A stretch of 64,000 bases of DNA from Vreelandella neptunia. Lineage in GTDB: Bacteria > Pseudomonadota > Gammaproteobacteria > Pseudomonadales > Halomonadaceae. The number at the start of each line of letters is the position of its first letter. The stretch's first letter is position 1. Location: assembly GCF_000712975.1 (NCBI RefSeq), contig NZ_JHQL01000001.1, positions 662,625 through 726,624 on the forward strand, in the 5' to 3' direction. Under the pieces are notes generated by a model. The model had not been told where the DNA came from and did no database searches. It saw nothing but the letters and a program-made list of their open reading frames with translations. A program made the translations under genes and the position numbers. Below, one piece after another: positions 41,084 to 50,400 of this stretch.

Positions 41084-43195
41084 ATGACATCTGCACCTAT
41101 TTTTCGATTACGTCGGCTAAGCGTTGCTGTGGCGCTTGCGTCGACGGCGGCTATTTCAAGCGTTCAAGCGCAAGACAGCACACCGAATGACAGCGTCGAC
41201 CTTGGAACCGTAGAAGTAACTGCTGACGCAGCAGGTCGCTTCGGTTATATCGATGCTGAGCGAGAGCCTAGTGTCGGCAAACTCGATGTGCCGCTGGCAG
41301 AGCAGCCATTTTCTATGTCGGTGATTGACCGAGAGTTTATACAAGATAGCGGTGCTAAAAATATCCAAGATACATTGCTCTATACTCCCGGTGTTTACGC
41401 CGGTAACTTTGGCTTTGATACCCGTGGCGATAGCGCCAAAGTGCGCGGGTTAGATGCTGGACGCTACTTGGATGGCCTGCGCCAGTTTTATGGTTCTTAC
41501 AATACAACGCGAACCAATGTTTATGCGCTGGAAAGTGTTGAAGTGCTGCGCGGGCCGTCTTCTATGCTGTATGGCCAAGCTGACCTAGGCGGCATTATTA
41601 ACGGTGTTTCTAAGCTGCCCCAAGAAGAGCGCAGCGGGGAAGTTTGGGCTCAGTACGGCTCTTTCGATCGCAAACAGCTGGCGTTTGATTTCACCGGTGC
41701 TGCAAATGAAGAGGGCACGTTCTTGTATCGGGTTGTTGGTTTGACTCGAGATAGTGATACCCAGGTGAATCATGTTGCCGATGACGGTTACTTAATTGCA
41801 CCTTCGTTTACTTGGCGTCCCAGTGACGATACCAGTATCACGCTACTGTTCAATCGCCAGGAAGATAAAAGCCAGGTATCTGCTCAGTTTTTGCCCCAGG
41901 TAGGCACGTTAGAACCGGGTTCCAAGGGCTTTATTGGCTCTGAGCGCTTTGTTGGTGAGCCGGGCTGGGATCGTTACGATAGTGAAAAAACGGAGACAAC
42001 GCTGTTTGTTGATCACCAGTTAAATGAGAACTGGGCTTTTTCAGCTACCGCGCGCTACACCGATTCCCGCACTGAAACCCGCGAGCATTGGGTGGATATT
42101 CCTAGTGTTCCTGATGCTAATGGTGATGTGAATCGCACGATCTTCACAGCAGATGCTGAAACGCGCATTTTGAATATGGATGCGCGCATGCAAGGAGAGT
42201 TTGAGCTAGGAGGCACACAGCATACGCTGATCGCCGGTATTGACCGTCAGGATGCCCGCTGGTCTCAGGATAACTACTATTACGGGTATGGCGAGGGCGG
42301 CCGTTTTAATGTGTATAACCCCCAATATGGCAACCTGCAGCTAGATACGCTCAATCCAACCGATCGTCCCGATAATGAAATTGAGCAGGTCGGGGTGTAC
42401 CTGGCCGACCACATTGAAATTGGCCCGGTCGTTGTATCTGCAGGATTACGCAGGGATTGGGCTGAAAACCGCACCCTAGCGCTGTCAGGACCCGATACAG
42501 TTAGCGATGAAGGCGAAACAACCGGGCGGCTAGGTTTGATGTACCGTTTCGATAATGGCTTTTCGCCTTATGTGAGCTATGCAGAAGCATTTTCGATGAA
42601 TTTGGGTAGCGATGGAACGGCGAACCCTAGCCCATTGAAACCCACCACTGGCGATCAAGAAGAGATTGGCTTTAAGTATGTTTCGTCAGATCAGTCGCTG
42701 GCTATTAGCGCAGCTTACTTTGATATTACCCAAAATAATCGAGTTAGCGATGGTGCAACTCCAGGGGGTGTTGAGCAAGTGGGTGCGGTGGTAGACGGTT
42801 GGGAACTGCAAGTTAATAAACGCTGGCAGCAGTTCGAGACACAGCTGGCGTACACCAACTTAAACGCGACCAACGATAGTACCGGTGCCCGACTACCTTT
42901 TGTTGCTGAAGAGCAAGCTTCCTGGTGGAACCGCCTTTATGTCGGAAGCAACTGGCGTATTGGTGCTGGGGTGCGTTATGTGGGTGATAACGTTGGTTCT
43001 GGCGATGCCCCTATTGTGCCGTCCAGCACACTGTATGACGCCATGGTGGGTTATACGATGGGCGAGTGGGACTTTTCGGTTGATGTGAAAAATGCCACAG
43101 ATGAAGAAACTATCTCTTGGTGTCGCTACGAAGGTGGTGATTGTGGGTATGGAGACCGCCGTAGCATTACAGGCAATGTTCGCTACCAGTTTTAA
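41084..43195 (+). CDS. TonB-dependent siderophore receptor
   Basis: A 703-residue outer-membrane receptor. A signal peptide (LSVAVALASTAAISSVQA, cleavage near residue 30) is followed by a plug domain: PFSMSVIDREFIQDSGAKNIQDTLLYTPGVYAG, ESVEVLRGPSSMLYGQADLGGIIN. A 22-stranded barrel follows, ending in a terminal Phe (NVRYQF). There is no N-terminal signalling extension, so it is a plain transporter, probably for a ferric hydroxamate-type siderophore. No siderophore biosynthesis or ABC genes are adjacent. A Fur-like site lies upstream and a strong terminator downstream. Confidence 0.93.
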   Translation: MTSAPIFRLRRLSVAVALASTAAISSVQAQDSTPNDSVDLGTVEVTADAAGRFGYIDAEREPSVGKLDVPLAEQPFSMSVIDREFIQDSGAKNIQDTLLYTPGVYAGNFGFDTRGDSAKVRGLDAGRYLDGLRQFYGSYNTTRTNVYALESVEVLRGPSSMLYGQADLGGIINGVSKLPQEERSGEVWAQYGSFDRKQLAFDFTGAANEEGTFLYRVVGLTRDSDTQVNHVADDGYLIAPSFTWRPSDDTSITLLFNRQEDKSQVSAQFLPQVGTLEPGSKGFIGSERFVGEPGWDRYDSEKTETTLFVDHQLNENWAFSATARYTDSRTETREHWVDIPSVPDANGDVNRTIFTADAETRILNMDARMQGEFELGGTQHTLIAGIDRQDARWSQDNYYYGYGEGGRFNVYNPQYGNLQLDTLNPTDRPDNEIEQVGVYLADHIEIGPVVVSAGLRRDWAENRTLALSGPDTVSDEGETTGRLGLMYRFDNGFSPYVSYAEAFSMNLGSDGTANPSPLKPTTGDQEEIGFKYVSSDQSLAISAAYFDITQNNRVSDGATPGGVEQVGAVVDGWELQVNKRWQQFETQLAYTNLNATNDSTGARLPFVAEEQASWWNRLYVGSNWRIGAGVRYVGDNVGSGDAPIVPSSTLYDAMVGYTMGEWDFSVDVKNATDEETISWCRYEGGDCGYGDRRSITGNVRYQF

Positions 43196-43223
43196 GTAGC
43201 GTTATAACGCGGCATCTACCTTG

Positions 43224-43252
43224 ACACCGGGCCTGCAAAACAGGCCCGGTGT
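43224..43252 (+). terminator. Terminator of siderophore receptor gene
   Basis: A perfect 12-bp stem (ACACCGGGCCTG with CAGGCCCGGTGT) around CAAAA, 28 bp after the stop codon. The following bases are TATTGG, so the T-run is short. Confidence 0.85.
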
Positions 43253-43268
43253 TATTGGTGCTGCTTAA

Positions 43269-43307
43269 GCTAAGTTCTTGGGCTAAGTTCTTAGGCTAAG
43301 TTCTTAG
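43269..43307. repeat. Tandem repeat of a 13-bp unit, three copies
   Basis: Three copies of GCTAAGTTCTTRG in the gap between the receptor terminator and the convergent DUF2798 gene. Confidence 0.92.
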
Positions 43308-43329
43308 TCTGTTAGTTTGATATAAACGG

Positions 43330-43560
43330 TTAGTGTGGAGGCTTAATAAGTACTTTAACCAATCGTCGCACAACAGGAGAGACTAGGTTAATGACTGGGA
43401 GGGCTACTACAAAAGCAAATAGCCACGCCTTCAGCCAAATAAAGACAATGCCATCAATAAAGCCGACATTGTAGAGCGTAATCACCAGCGACATAATGCA
43501 CGACATAAACAGTGCCATTAAGAAAGAAAATATTAGCTGGGCGTATTTTGGATCAAACAT
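43330..43560 (-). CDS. DUF2798 domain small membrane protein
   Basis: A 76-residue inner-membrane protein with two hydrophobic helices (residues 8-30 and 42-65), matching the DUF2798 pattern FLMALFMSCIMSLVITLYNVG and WLKAWLFAFVVALPVI. The function is unknown. It stands alone between convergent and divergent neighbours. Confidence 0.86.
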   Translation of the reverse strand: MFDPKYAQLIFSFLMALFMSCIMSLVITLYNVGFIDGIVFIWLKAWLFAFVVALPVINLVSPVVRRLVKVLIKPPH

Positions 43561-43685
43561 GGACTGCCTCTGACAACGGCTCTATTAATGATGAATTAAA
43601 GGTTGATAGTGAAACTCAGACACATCGCCCTCCTTGGCAATCGCTAACTGATGCAGAAGCATCGATTAACATACTGCTTGCGGAC

Positions 43686-44549
43686 TTAACGCTTGTCTTC
43701 GGTCTTGTGATCAAAATCACTGGCATTGTGGCGTTCGTGGAGCTGTTCGCTAGGCTCTCCCCAGGTGCGATTAACCATCCGTCCACGTTGAACGGCAGGG
43801 CGTGCGTCAATCTCCTCTGTCCAGCGTAAAACGTTCTGATAGGTATGGGCTTCTAAAAACTCAGCTGCTTCATACACGCGGTTTTTGACCAGTGCTCCAT
43901 ACCATGGATGAATCGCCATATCTGCGATGGTGTACTCATCACCTGCCATAAAGCGGTTATCCGCTAAGTGGCGATCCAGTACATCCAGCTGACGTTTCAC
44001 TTCCATGGTATAGCGATCAATCGGGTACTGGTATTTTTCAGGTGCGTAAGCATAAAAGTGACCAAAGCCGCCGCCAAGCATAGGCGCGCTGCCCATTTGC
44101 CAAAATAACCAGGATAGGCACTCGGTGCGCTTAGCCGGGTCGTTGGGTAAGAACGCGCCAAATTTCTCGGCCAGGTAAAGCAGAATCGCACCTGACTCAA
44201 AAACCCGCTGGGGCGGGGTGGTGCTGTGATCCATTAGCGCTGGAATCTTAGAGTTGGGGTTAACCTCAACAAAGCCGCTGCCAAACTGATCACCTTCGCC
44301 TATTCGTATCAGGTGAGCGTCGTATTCCGCTTGTTTAATGCCCTGTTCTAGCAGCTCTTCGAGCATTACGGTGACTTTTACGCCGTTTGGGGTTGCAAGA
44401 GAGTACAGCTGCAGCGGATGCTTACCCACGGGCAGTACTTTCTCGTGGGTCGCACCAGCAATGGGGCGATTGATGTTAGCAAACTCTCCGCCGTTACCAG
44501 CTTCCCATTTCCAAACGCGCGGTGGGGTATAGGTTGTGTTGTCGCTCAT
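43686..44549 (-). CDS. yghU: Glutathione-dependent disulfide-bond oxidoreductase (YghU-like)
   Basis: A 287-residue protein of the nu-class glutathione transferase group. The N-terminal extension (WKWEAGNGGEFANINRPIAGATHEKVLPVGKHPLQLYSLATPNG) is typical of YghU, followed by EVNPNSKIPALMD and a C-terminal helical domain with GDEYTIADMAIHPWYG. It reduces disulfides and organic hydroperoxides with glutathione. The ATG at 44549 has GAGGAAAAC directly upstream; an in-frame ATG 48 bp earlier is not supported. Confidence 0.93.
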   Translation of the reverse strand: MSDNTTYTPPRVWKWEAGNGGEFANINRPIAGATHEKVLPVGKHPLQLYSLATPNGVKVTVMLEELLEQGIKQAEYDAHLIRIGEGDQFGSGFVEVNPNSKIPALMDHSTTPPQRVFESGAILLYLAEKFGAFLPNDPAKRTECLSWLFWQMGSAPMLGGGFGHFYAYAPEKYQYPIDRYTMEVKRQLDVLDRHLADNRFMAGDEYTIADMAIHPWYGALVKNRVYEAAEFLEAHTYQNVLRWTEEIDARPAVQRGRMVNRTWGEPSEQLHERHNASDFDHKTEDKR

Positions 44550-44717
44550 GTTTTCCTCTATCTTAATCAAGTAAAAAGGGGCGGTGCAGCGACTCACCCG
44601 ATGTTGTGTACCTGCCTAATCGTTATGGTCAGTCTTTATGCGGGCTGTATAACGCTGCTAAAAGGATAGCGGGTTATTAGCCTGATAATAAATAGTTAGT
44701 TACCATGGAGAAGTTTT

Positions 44718-45419
44718 ATGCGGACTATTGGCATATTAGGCGGTATGAGTTGGGAGTCGACCCAAAGCTATTATCAGGCGCTAAACCAAGGGATTAATAA
44801 GGCTCTTGGCGGTTTTCACTCAGCGCAGATTGTGATGATAAGTGTTGATTTTGCTGAAGCTGAAATAGAAACGCTGCAACAACAGGGCGATTGGCAAACT
44901 GCTGGCCAGTTACTCGCAAGCGCTTCCAAACGCATTGAAAAAGCTGGGGCAGAATGTTTACTGTTGGCTACCAATACCATGCACAACGTCGCGCCTGCGA
45001 TTGAGTCCGCTATTCAGATTCCTTTTTTACATATTGCCGATGCTACCGGGGAAAAATGTCAGCGTGATGGCGTAACTCGGGTTGGGTTAATAGGCACCCG
45101 TTTTACGATGGAGCAAGCGTTTTACAAGGCACGCCTAAAAGAGCGCTTTGGGATTGATGTCGTTATCCCTAACGAACAAGAACGTGCCGAGGTGCACCAG
45201 ATCATTTTCGATGAGCTTTGCCATGGCCTAATTCACGACGCATCGCGTGCGCGTTATCTAGATATTATCACGTCGCTACATCAGCAGGGCGCACAGGCGG
45301 TGATACTCGGTTGTACAGAGATAGCGCTGTTGGTTGAGCAACATCACACCCAAATACCCCTTTATGACACCACCGCTCTGCACGCAAGCAAAGCGGTGGA
45401 GTGGGCGCTAGGTAATTAA
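44718..45419 (+). CDS. Aspartate/glutamate racemase family protein (YgeA-like)
   Basis: A 233-residue PLP-independent amino-acid racemase. The start [19 protein letters not shown] and the two active-site segments LLATNTMH and [11 protein letters not shown] are conserved. The first catalytic position is Thr rather than Cys, as in E. coli YgeA, while the second Cys is present. It may racemise aspartate/glutamate or related amino acids. It overlaps the ohr gene end by four bases, tail to tail. Confidence 0.92.
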   Translation: MRTIGILGGMSWESTQSYYQALNQGINKALGGFHSAQIVMISVDFAEAEIETLQQQGDWQTAGQLLASASKRIEKAGAECLLLATNTMHNVAPAIESAIQIPFLHIADATGEKCQRDGVTRVGLIGTRFTMEQAFYKARLKERFGIDVVIPNEQERAEVHQIIFDELCHGLIHDASRARYLDIITSLHQQGAQAVILGCTEIALLVEQHHTQIPLYDTTALHASKAVEWALGN

Positions 45420-45841
45420 ACCAGCGTCAGTGTGACATCGATATTTCCGCGGGTAGCGTTGGAGTAGGGGCAAACAATATGGGCTTTGTCGACGAGTGTT
45501 TGGGCAACGTCTTTTTCCAAACCAGGCAAGCTAATTTTTAGTTCAACTTCAATGCCGAAACCAGTAGGAATAGCGCCGATACCTACACTGCCATCAATCT
45601 GGGTATCGTCGGGAAGTTTGACTTTTTCCTGGCTGGCGACGTGCTTAAGTGCGCCTAGGAAGCAAGCAGAGTAGCCTGCAGCAAACAGCTGTTCGGGATT
45701 AGTGCCTTCGCCACCTGCGCCACCAAGCTCTTTAGGTGTGCTGAGCGTCACATCTAGTGCGCCGTCAGAGGATTTAGCGTGACCCTCACGGCCACCAGTA
45801 GCGTGGGCGTGTGCGCGGTAAGCAACAGTTTCAATAGACAT
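45416..45841 (-). CDS. ohr: Organic hydroperoxide resistance protein Ohr
   Basis: A 141-residue thiol peroxidase of the Ohr/OsmC fold that reduces organic hydroperoxides using lipoylated proteins. Both active-site cysteines are present: Cys in [12 protein letters not shown] near residue 60 and in [14 protein letters not shown] near residue 123. The length is typical for Ohr. The adjacent upstream MarR-type gene on the same strand is its probable sensor OhrR. Confidence 0.95.
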   Translation of the reverse strand: MSIETVAYRAHAHATGGREGHAKSSDGALDVTLSTPKELGGAGGEGTNPEQLFAAGYSACFLGALKHVASQEKVKLPDDTQIDGSVGIGAIPTGFGIEVELKISLPGLEKDVAQTLVDKAHIVCPYSNATRGNIDVTLTLV

Positions 45842-45934
45842 AAATCATTTCCTATAAGTGGTTGTTATGGGCCAAGCTTGTGCTTGGTGTTTTAATTTAG
45901 TGCAGCTTTATTTTGTGCGCAAGTAAATAGCCTT

Positions 45935-45976
45935 AAAACAGGCAGTGGTAAACAGGCAGTGGTAAACAAGTAGTGG
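45935..45976. repeat. Tandem repeat of a 14-bp unit, three copies
   Basis: Three copies of TAAACAGGCAGTGG (last copy diverged) between ohr and ohrR. Its position 90-130 bp before the ohr start could place it in the promoter region. Confidence 0.9.
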
Positions 45977-45994
45977 TTTGCTAGGTTCAGCGGG

Positions 45995-46444
45995 TTACTT
46001 GACCTTTTGTAAGCTTTCGCGCAGTTGAACTAAATCCTCTTTTAACTGGTTGAGGGTTTCTACTGATTTTTCGCTGGCGTTGACGACGCAGCTGGGAATG
46101 TGGCGCGCCTGTTCACGAAGCGAGCGGCCTTTATCTGTCAGAAATAATTCAACGACACGTTCATCGTGAAGGCTACGTTGCCGGATAAGTAGCTGATCAC
46201 TTTCAAGCCGTTTTAGTAGCGGCGTTAACGAGCCAGGATCTGTTAGTAAGCGCTTGCTTAGGGCGCCTACTGTAAGGCCATCTTCTTGCCAGAGTACCAG
46301 CATGGCGAGGTATTGCGGGTAAGTGAGTCCTAGCTCTTTGAGCAGAGGTTTATACACTTTGGTCATCATCAGCGATGTTGAATAGAGCGCAAAGCAGAGC
46401 TGGTGATCTAGCTCTAATTCGCTACAAGGGGCTAACGCTGGCAT
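45995..46444 (-). CDS. ohrR: MarR-family organic peroxide sensor OhrR
   Basis: A 149-residue winged-helix repressor. Cys17 in LDHQLCFALYS is the conserved peroxide-sensing cysteine of OhrR, and a second Cys (PSCVV) lies near residue 127, as in two-Cys OhrR proteins. The DNA-binding part is VGALSKRLLTDPGSLTPLLKRLE followed by a wing with RSLHDERV. It should repress ohr until oxidised. The ATG at 46444 has TGGAG upstream; a longer in-frame start exists 60 bp before it. Confidence 0.93.
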   Translation of the reverse strand: MPALAPCSELELDHQLCFALYSTSLMMTKVYKPLLKELGLTYPQYLAMLVLWQEDGLTVGALSKRLLTDPGSLTPLLKRLESDQLLIRQRSLHDERVVELFLTDKGRSLREQARHIPSCVVNASEKSVETLNQLKEDLVQLRESLQKVK

Positions 46445-46579
46445 GTCGACTCCAGAACAAGATGCATAACGTGTAATGTAGCGTGCGAGGCAATGTGAGG
46501 CCATCCCTAGACGTTGGTCGTAAGTTAGACGTTTTGTTTTGACACCACGTGCTGCGATAGCTAGCCTTCACCTATCGAA

Positions 46580-46593
46580 TGTTACCGGTAACA
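46580..46593. promoter_or_regulatory. GntR-type operator before gluconate genes
   Basis: A perfect palindrome TGTTACCGGTAACA, which matches the known GntR operator core of gluconate genes in enterobacteria. It lies 102 bp before the TRAP binding-protein gene, while a GntR-type LacI-family regulator is encoded at the end of the same gene group. Repression of uptake genes lifted by gluconate is the natural reading. Confidence 0.85.
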
Positions 46594-46694
46594 ATTTATT
46601 GGAACACAAATCACAAGCCTGATGGCCGATATCGATTCGATAGCCTTACAGTAAATAGCCAACCAACAACAACGACTCTTTTGGAGATAACGTC

Positions 46695-47768
46695 ATGACA
46701 ACAATCTGGCGCAGCACGCTTACTCTGGTCGGTGCGACCACCCTGACTTTCGGCATGGCACACGCTCAAAGCCCAGAACTTTCTGACCCGCCCGCCATTG
46801 AAGGCGACGTCGTGGCTGACCACGGAAGCCACACCCTGCGTATGGGCATCGGCCTATCCGAAACATCGCCGCAGTTTCTCTCTAGCCAGTACTTCGGTGA
46901 AATTCTTGAGCAGCGCACCGATGGCCGTATTACAGTTAATGTTTTCCCCAACAGTCAGTTGGGCGACGATGTCCAAATGATGGAAATGCTGCAAACCGGT
47001 ACGCTGGATATGACCTACCCTTCAAGCTCGGCAACGACTGGATACGTTGAAGCGCTCTCTGCGTTTGACCTTCCTTTCTTGCTACCGAGCCGTGAAGCAG
47101 CGATCGCTGTTATGCAAAGTGATGTGGCGCAGGAAATGCTAGATGCGTTTGAAGGCACAGGCTTGAAGGCGCTAACGTTCTCTGAAAACGGCTACCGCCA
47201 GCTATCTAACAGCGCGCGGCCCGTTGAATCACCTGAAGATGTGGCTGGCTTGGATGTTCGCGGCTTAAGCGTACGTACCATGCAGAATCCGGTTCACTTG
47301 GCAATTTGGGAAGCGTTAGGTGCCAACCCAACACCAATGGCCTTCGGCGAGCTATTTTCGGCGCTTGAGCAAGGCGTGGTAGATGGCCAGGAAAACCCAT
47401 GGAGCACCATCCTGACTTCTAACTTCAACGAAGTGCAGGATTACGGCACCGAAACCCGCCACGTTTATACGCCATTTATCATGATGCTTTCCGAACGCAC
47501 CTGGGACCGCATGGCGCCTGAGTATCAAGCACTGGTGCAGGAAGCCGCTCGCCAATCGGCTGAGTACGAAATCCAGCTTTCTGCCGAGTATGACGATTGG
47601 TCGCGTGATCAGTTAGAAGCACGCGGTATGCAAATTACCCGCTTAGATGATGAGCAGTTAGCCGCTTTTCAAGACGCCGTGCAGCCTGTTTATGAAGAGT
47701 GGGCACCGCGCATCGGTGAAGACTTGATTGCTGAAATCCAGCAAATCGTGGAAGACAGCAGCAACTAA
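46695..47768 (+). CDS. TRAP transporter substrate-binding protein DctP type
   Basis: A 357-residue periplasmic binding protein with a signal peptide (LTLVGATTLTFGMAHA, about residue 24). DctP-fold features are LRMGIGLSETSPQF, FPNSQLGDDVQMMEMLQTGTLDM, and VDGQENPW near residue 230 containing the conserved Arg/Asn carboxylate-binding area. With GntK and a GntR-type regulator in the same group, gluconate or a related sugar acid is the likely ligand. GGAGATAACGTC precedes the ATG. Confidence 0.93.
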   Translation: MTTIWRSTLTLVGATTLTFGMAHAQSPELSDPPAIEGDVVADHGSHTLRMGIGLSETSPQFLSSQYFGEILEQRTDGRITVNVFPNSQLGDDVQMMEMLQTGTLDMTYPSSSATTGYVEALSAFDLPFLLPSREAAIAVMQSDVAQEMLDAFEGTGLKALTFSENGYRQLSNSARPVESPEDVAGLDVRGLSVRTMQNPVHLAIWEALGANPTPMAFGELFSALEQGVVDGQENPWSTILTSNFNEVQDYGTETRHVYTPFIMMLSERTWDRMAPEYQALVQEAARQSAEYEIQLSAEYDDWSRDQLEARGMQITRLDDEQLAAFQDAVQPVYEEWAPRIGEDLIAEIQQIVEDSSN

Positions 47769-47789
47769 TCTGCAACGTATAGCGCTCCA

Positions 47790-47815
47790 TCGGGCAGGCA
47801 CACACGCCTGCCCGA
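47790..47815 (+). terminator. Hairpin between TRAP binding protein and permease genes
   Basis: A perfect ten-base-pair stem (TCGGGCAGGC with GCCTGCCCGA) around six bases, 21 bp after the binding-protein stop codon, with no strong T-run. It may stabilise the upstream mRNA and lower permease expression, giving an excess of binding protein. Confidence 0.7.
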
Positions 47816-47840
47816 CTTGTCAGTGCCCCTCGGAGTTTTT

Positions 47841-48467
47841 ATGACTACCTCCTCTACTCCCCCAAACGCGGTGACCTCGAAAGCGGCAGTGTTGGAAGAC
47901 CCGTCGGTTTATTTGAATGATCCTAATCGCAAACTACTTGAGCTTGATACTGAGACTCGCCAGGGGCCTGCGCTGTTCCGCTGGTTAACCCTTGCGATGG
48001 AGTATTTGATTGGCGCTATTTTAGCGGCGCTGATTGTCGCAGTTTCCAGTAATGTCGTCGGCCGCTCTGTGTTCAACCATTCACTGCCCTGGGTCGATGA
48101 GTTGGCGCGCATGCTGTTTATTTGGCTGGTCTTTATCGGTGCCGCGGCGGCGTTTGCTCGCTATGAGCATATTGCTGTCGATGCGCTGGTGAGGCGTTTA
48201 CCGTTGCGTGTCGCGCACATGCTCTATTTCTTACAACACCTAATTATTGCTGGGCTCATGCTGGTGATGATTTGGGGCGGTTATCAGGTGCTCACGCGCT
48301 CAAGCGGTCGCTCCGCCATCATGGGGGTGCCGTTAAGTTTGGTAAGCCTGTCGTTGGTGTTGTGCGTCATTTTTATCGCGGCGGTATCGCTCTGGCGTAT
48401 GTGGGTCAGCGTGGGGGTTATCCGTCAACCACATCGCCAATCGGCTGACTTACCAGGGGAGCGTTAA
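47841..48467 (+). CDS. TRAP transporter small permease DctQ type
   Basis: A 208-residue inner-membrane protein with a 60-residue cytoplasmic N-terminus and four hydrophobic helices. DctQ features are FNHSLPWVDELARMLFIWLVFIGAAAAF and the MGVPLSLV end. It forms the membrane complex with DctM. The ATG at 47841 has CGGAG upstream. The gene is three bases before dctM. Confidence 0.91.
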   Translation: MTTSSTPPNAVTSKAAVLEDPSVYLNDPNRKLLELDTETRQGPALFRWLTLAMEYLIGAILAALIVAVSSNVVGRSVFNHSLPWVDELARMLFIWLVFIGAAAAFARYEHIAVDALVRRLPLRVAHMLYFLQHLIIAGLMLVMIWGGYQVLTRSSGRSAIMGVPLSLVSLSLVLCVIFIAAVSLWRMWVSVGVIRQPHRQSADLPGER

Positions 48468-48469
48468 TC

Positions 48470-49750
48470 ATGCTGTGGATTTTTCTAGCCATCTTATTGG
48501 CATCTATTGTGATTGGTTTGCCGATTGCATTTGGCCTAGGGGTAGCAGCCTTAGTCATGGCGGTGCTCTCTGATATCCCACTATCGATTATGATTGAGCA
48601 GTCAATTCGTGGTGTGAATAGCTTTCCGCTGCTGGCGATTCCGTTCTTTATTCTTGTCGGCGAAGTGATGAGCAACGGGGGCATTGCACGACGCTTGATG
48701 GAGCTTGCTGGCGCGTTGGTGGGCTTTATGCGCGGCGGGCTTGGCCAGGTAGCCATTACCGGTTCGATGTTTTTTGGCGGAATTAGCGGCTCGGCGGTTG
48801 CGGATACCGCAGCGACCGGCGCGATGATGATCCCCTCGATGAAACAGCAAGGTTACACCGCCGCAAATGCCACGGCGATTAACACCGTGTCATCGGTGAT
48901 CGGCATTATTATTCCGCCATCTATACCGCTTATTTTATATGGCATTGTGACCGAGACTTCGATCAGTCGCCTATTTATCGCGGGGATTGTGCCTGGCCTG
49001 TTAATTGGTGCCGCGCTAATGGTGACCACCTTTATTCTGGCGAGCAAGCAGGGTGGCGGCGTGCGCCAATTCCGCTGGGATCGGTTATGGAAAGCCTTTA
49101 AAGATGCCTGGTTAGCGCTGGTGCTACCGGTGATCGTGATTGGCGGTATTATTGGCGGCGTGTTTACTGCCACCGAAGCTGCCGTTGCAGCGCTGCTCTA
49201 CTCGCTGGCTATTTCTCTGCTGGTATACCGTGAATTTAAGCTCAGTGAGTTAGGTGGAATGTTAATTCGCACCGCAAGGCTCACTGGCATGGTGATGATG
49301 TTATTGGCATTTGCCACCGTAATTGCTTGGTTTCTAACCATTAATATGGTGCCGCAAACCTTAGTGCGCCAAGTACAGGCGATTACCCAGGAGCCGTTTT
49401 TGCTGCTGCTGATTGTAGCGGGGCTACTGCTGTTGGTGGGGTTTGTAATGGACCTAACACCAGCCATGGTGATTATGGCACCAATGCTTGCGCCAATCGT
49501 GACATCAGTAGGCGTCGATGCCGCTTATTTTGGTGTTCTAATGGCCTTTATTTTAGGCATTGGGCTGTTAACTCCGCCGGTGGGCACCTGTCTGTACGTT
49601 GGGTGTGGTGTCGGCAAGGTGTCTATGGAATCTCTGGTAAAAGCCATGCTGCCTTACTACGCCGCCTTGATCGTTGTTCTGGTAGTGCTAATTGCGTTCC
49701 CTGGCATCGTTACTTGGCTGCCTGATCTCACCGCCGTGCGCGGCAATTGA
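48470..49750 (+). CDS. TRAP transporter large permease DctM type
   Basis: A 426-residue inner-membrane protein with about 12 hydrophobic segments, the sodium-coupled channel part of the TRAP transporter. Family motifs: AIPFFILVGEVMSNGGIARRL, GSMFFGGISGSAVADTAATG, IIPPSIPLILYG, and GLLTPPVGTCLYVG near the C-terminus. It is tightly linked to dctQ upstream and gluconokinase downstream (12 bp). Confidence 0.95.
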   Translation: MLWIFLAILLASIVIGLPIAFGLGVAALVMAVLSDIPLSIMIEQSIRGVNSFPLLAIPFFILVGEVMSNGGIARRLMELAGALVGFMRGGLGQVAITGSMFFGGISGSAVADTAATGAMMIPSMKQQGYTAANATAINTVSSVIGIIIPPSIPLILYGIVTETSISRLFIAGIVPGLLIGAALMVTTFILASKQGGGVRQFRWDRLWKAFKDAWLALVLPVIVIGGIIGGVFTATEAAVAALLYSLAISLLVYREFKLSELGGMLIRTARLTGMVMMLLAFATVIAWFLTINMVPQTLVRQVQAITQEPFLLLLIVAGLLLLVGFVMDLTPAMVIMAPMLAPIVTSVGVDAAYFGVLMAFILGIGLLTPPVGTCLYVGCGVGKVSMESLVKAMLPYYAALIVVLVVLIAFPGIVTWLPDLTAVRGN

Positions 49751-49762
49751 TAGGAGTATCGA

Positions 49763-50287
49763 GTGAATAAGCCATCACATCGTATTCTTGTCATGGGCGT
49801 TTCTGGATCAGGGAAGTCTCATATCGGACAACAGTTAGCAGCAGAACTGGGCGCAACATTCATTGACGGTGACGACCATCATTCACCGGCGAATGTGGCT
49901 AAAATGGCCAGCGGCACGCCGCTTAATGACGATGATCGTCGTGACTGGTTGGCAACGCTTGCTGACTTGTTCGCCGCGTATAAAGCGCGTAATGAATCTG
50001 TGGTCATCGCCTGTTCAGGCCTTAAAAAACGCTATCGTGACCGGCTGCGCGAAGGTGACCCTGCGCTGAGTGTTTTGTATCTAGAGGGCAGCCATGCACT
50101 TCTTCGTCAACGCTTAGAAACCAGGCCGGGGCACTTCTTTAAAGGTGATAATATGCTGGCGAGTCAGCTTGCCGATTTAGAGCCGCCAAGCAGTGATGAA
50201 GCGGTATCCGTCTCCATTGCGCTATCGCCTCGCGAGATTGTCGAGCACTTTACGGTAATGCTAGCGCCCCAAACACGCGTTCATTAG
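49763..50287 (+). CDS. gntK: Gluconokinase
   Basis: A 174-residue cytoplasmic kinase converting gluconate to 6-phosphogluconate. The Walker A motif is GVSGSGKSHIG at residues 13-23, then DGDDHHSPANVAKM and LNDDDRRDWL, all typical of GntK. The start is a GTG with TAGGAG eight bases upstream. Linkage to the TRAP genes predicts the transported substrate: gluconate enters unphosphorylated and is trapped here. Confidence 0.95.
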   Translation: MNKPSHRILVMGVSGSGKSHIGQQLAAELGATFIDGDDHHSPANVAKMASGTPLNDDDRRDWLATLADLFAAYKARNESVVIACSGLKKRYRDRLREGDPALSVLYLEGSHALLRQRLETRPGHFFKGDNMLASQLADLEPPSSDEAVSVSIALSPREIVEHFTVMLAPQTRVH

Positions 50288-50304
50288 GCTTAAGATTAGG
50301 ATGG

Positions 50305-50331
50305 GGCCGCACTATTCGCTATGGTGTGGCC
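50305..50331 (+). terminator. Hairpin after gluconokinase gene
   Basis: An eight-base-pair stem (GGCCGCAC with GTGTGGCC, one G-U pair) between gntK and the regulator gene, without a T-run. It may lower read-through into the regulator. Confidence 0.5.
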
Positions 50332-50400
50332 TCTGTGCCGTTAAGAAAGCCGTGTCGTTAAGAGAGAGTTAACAGACTTACGTGTTTAACAGAACAAGTA

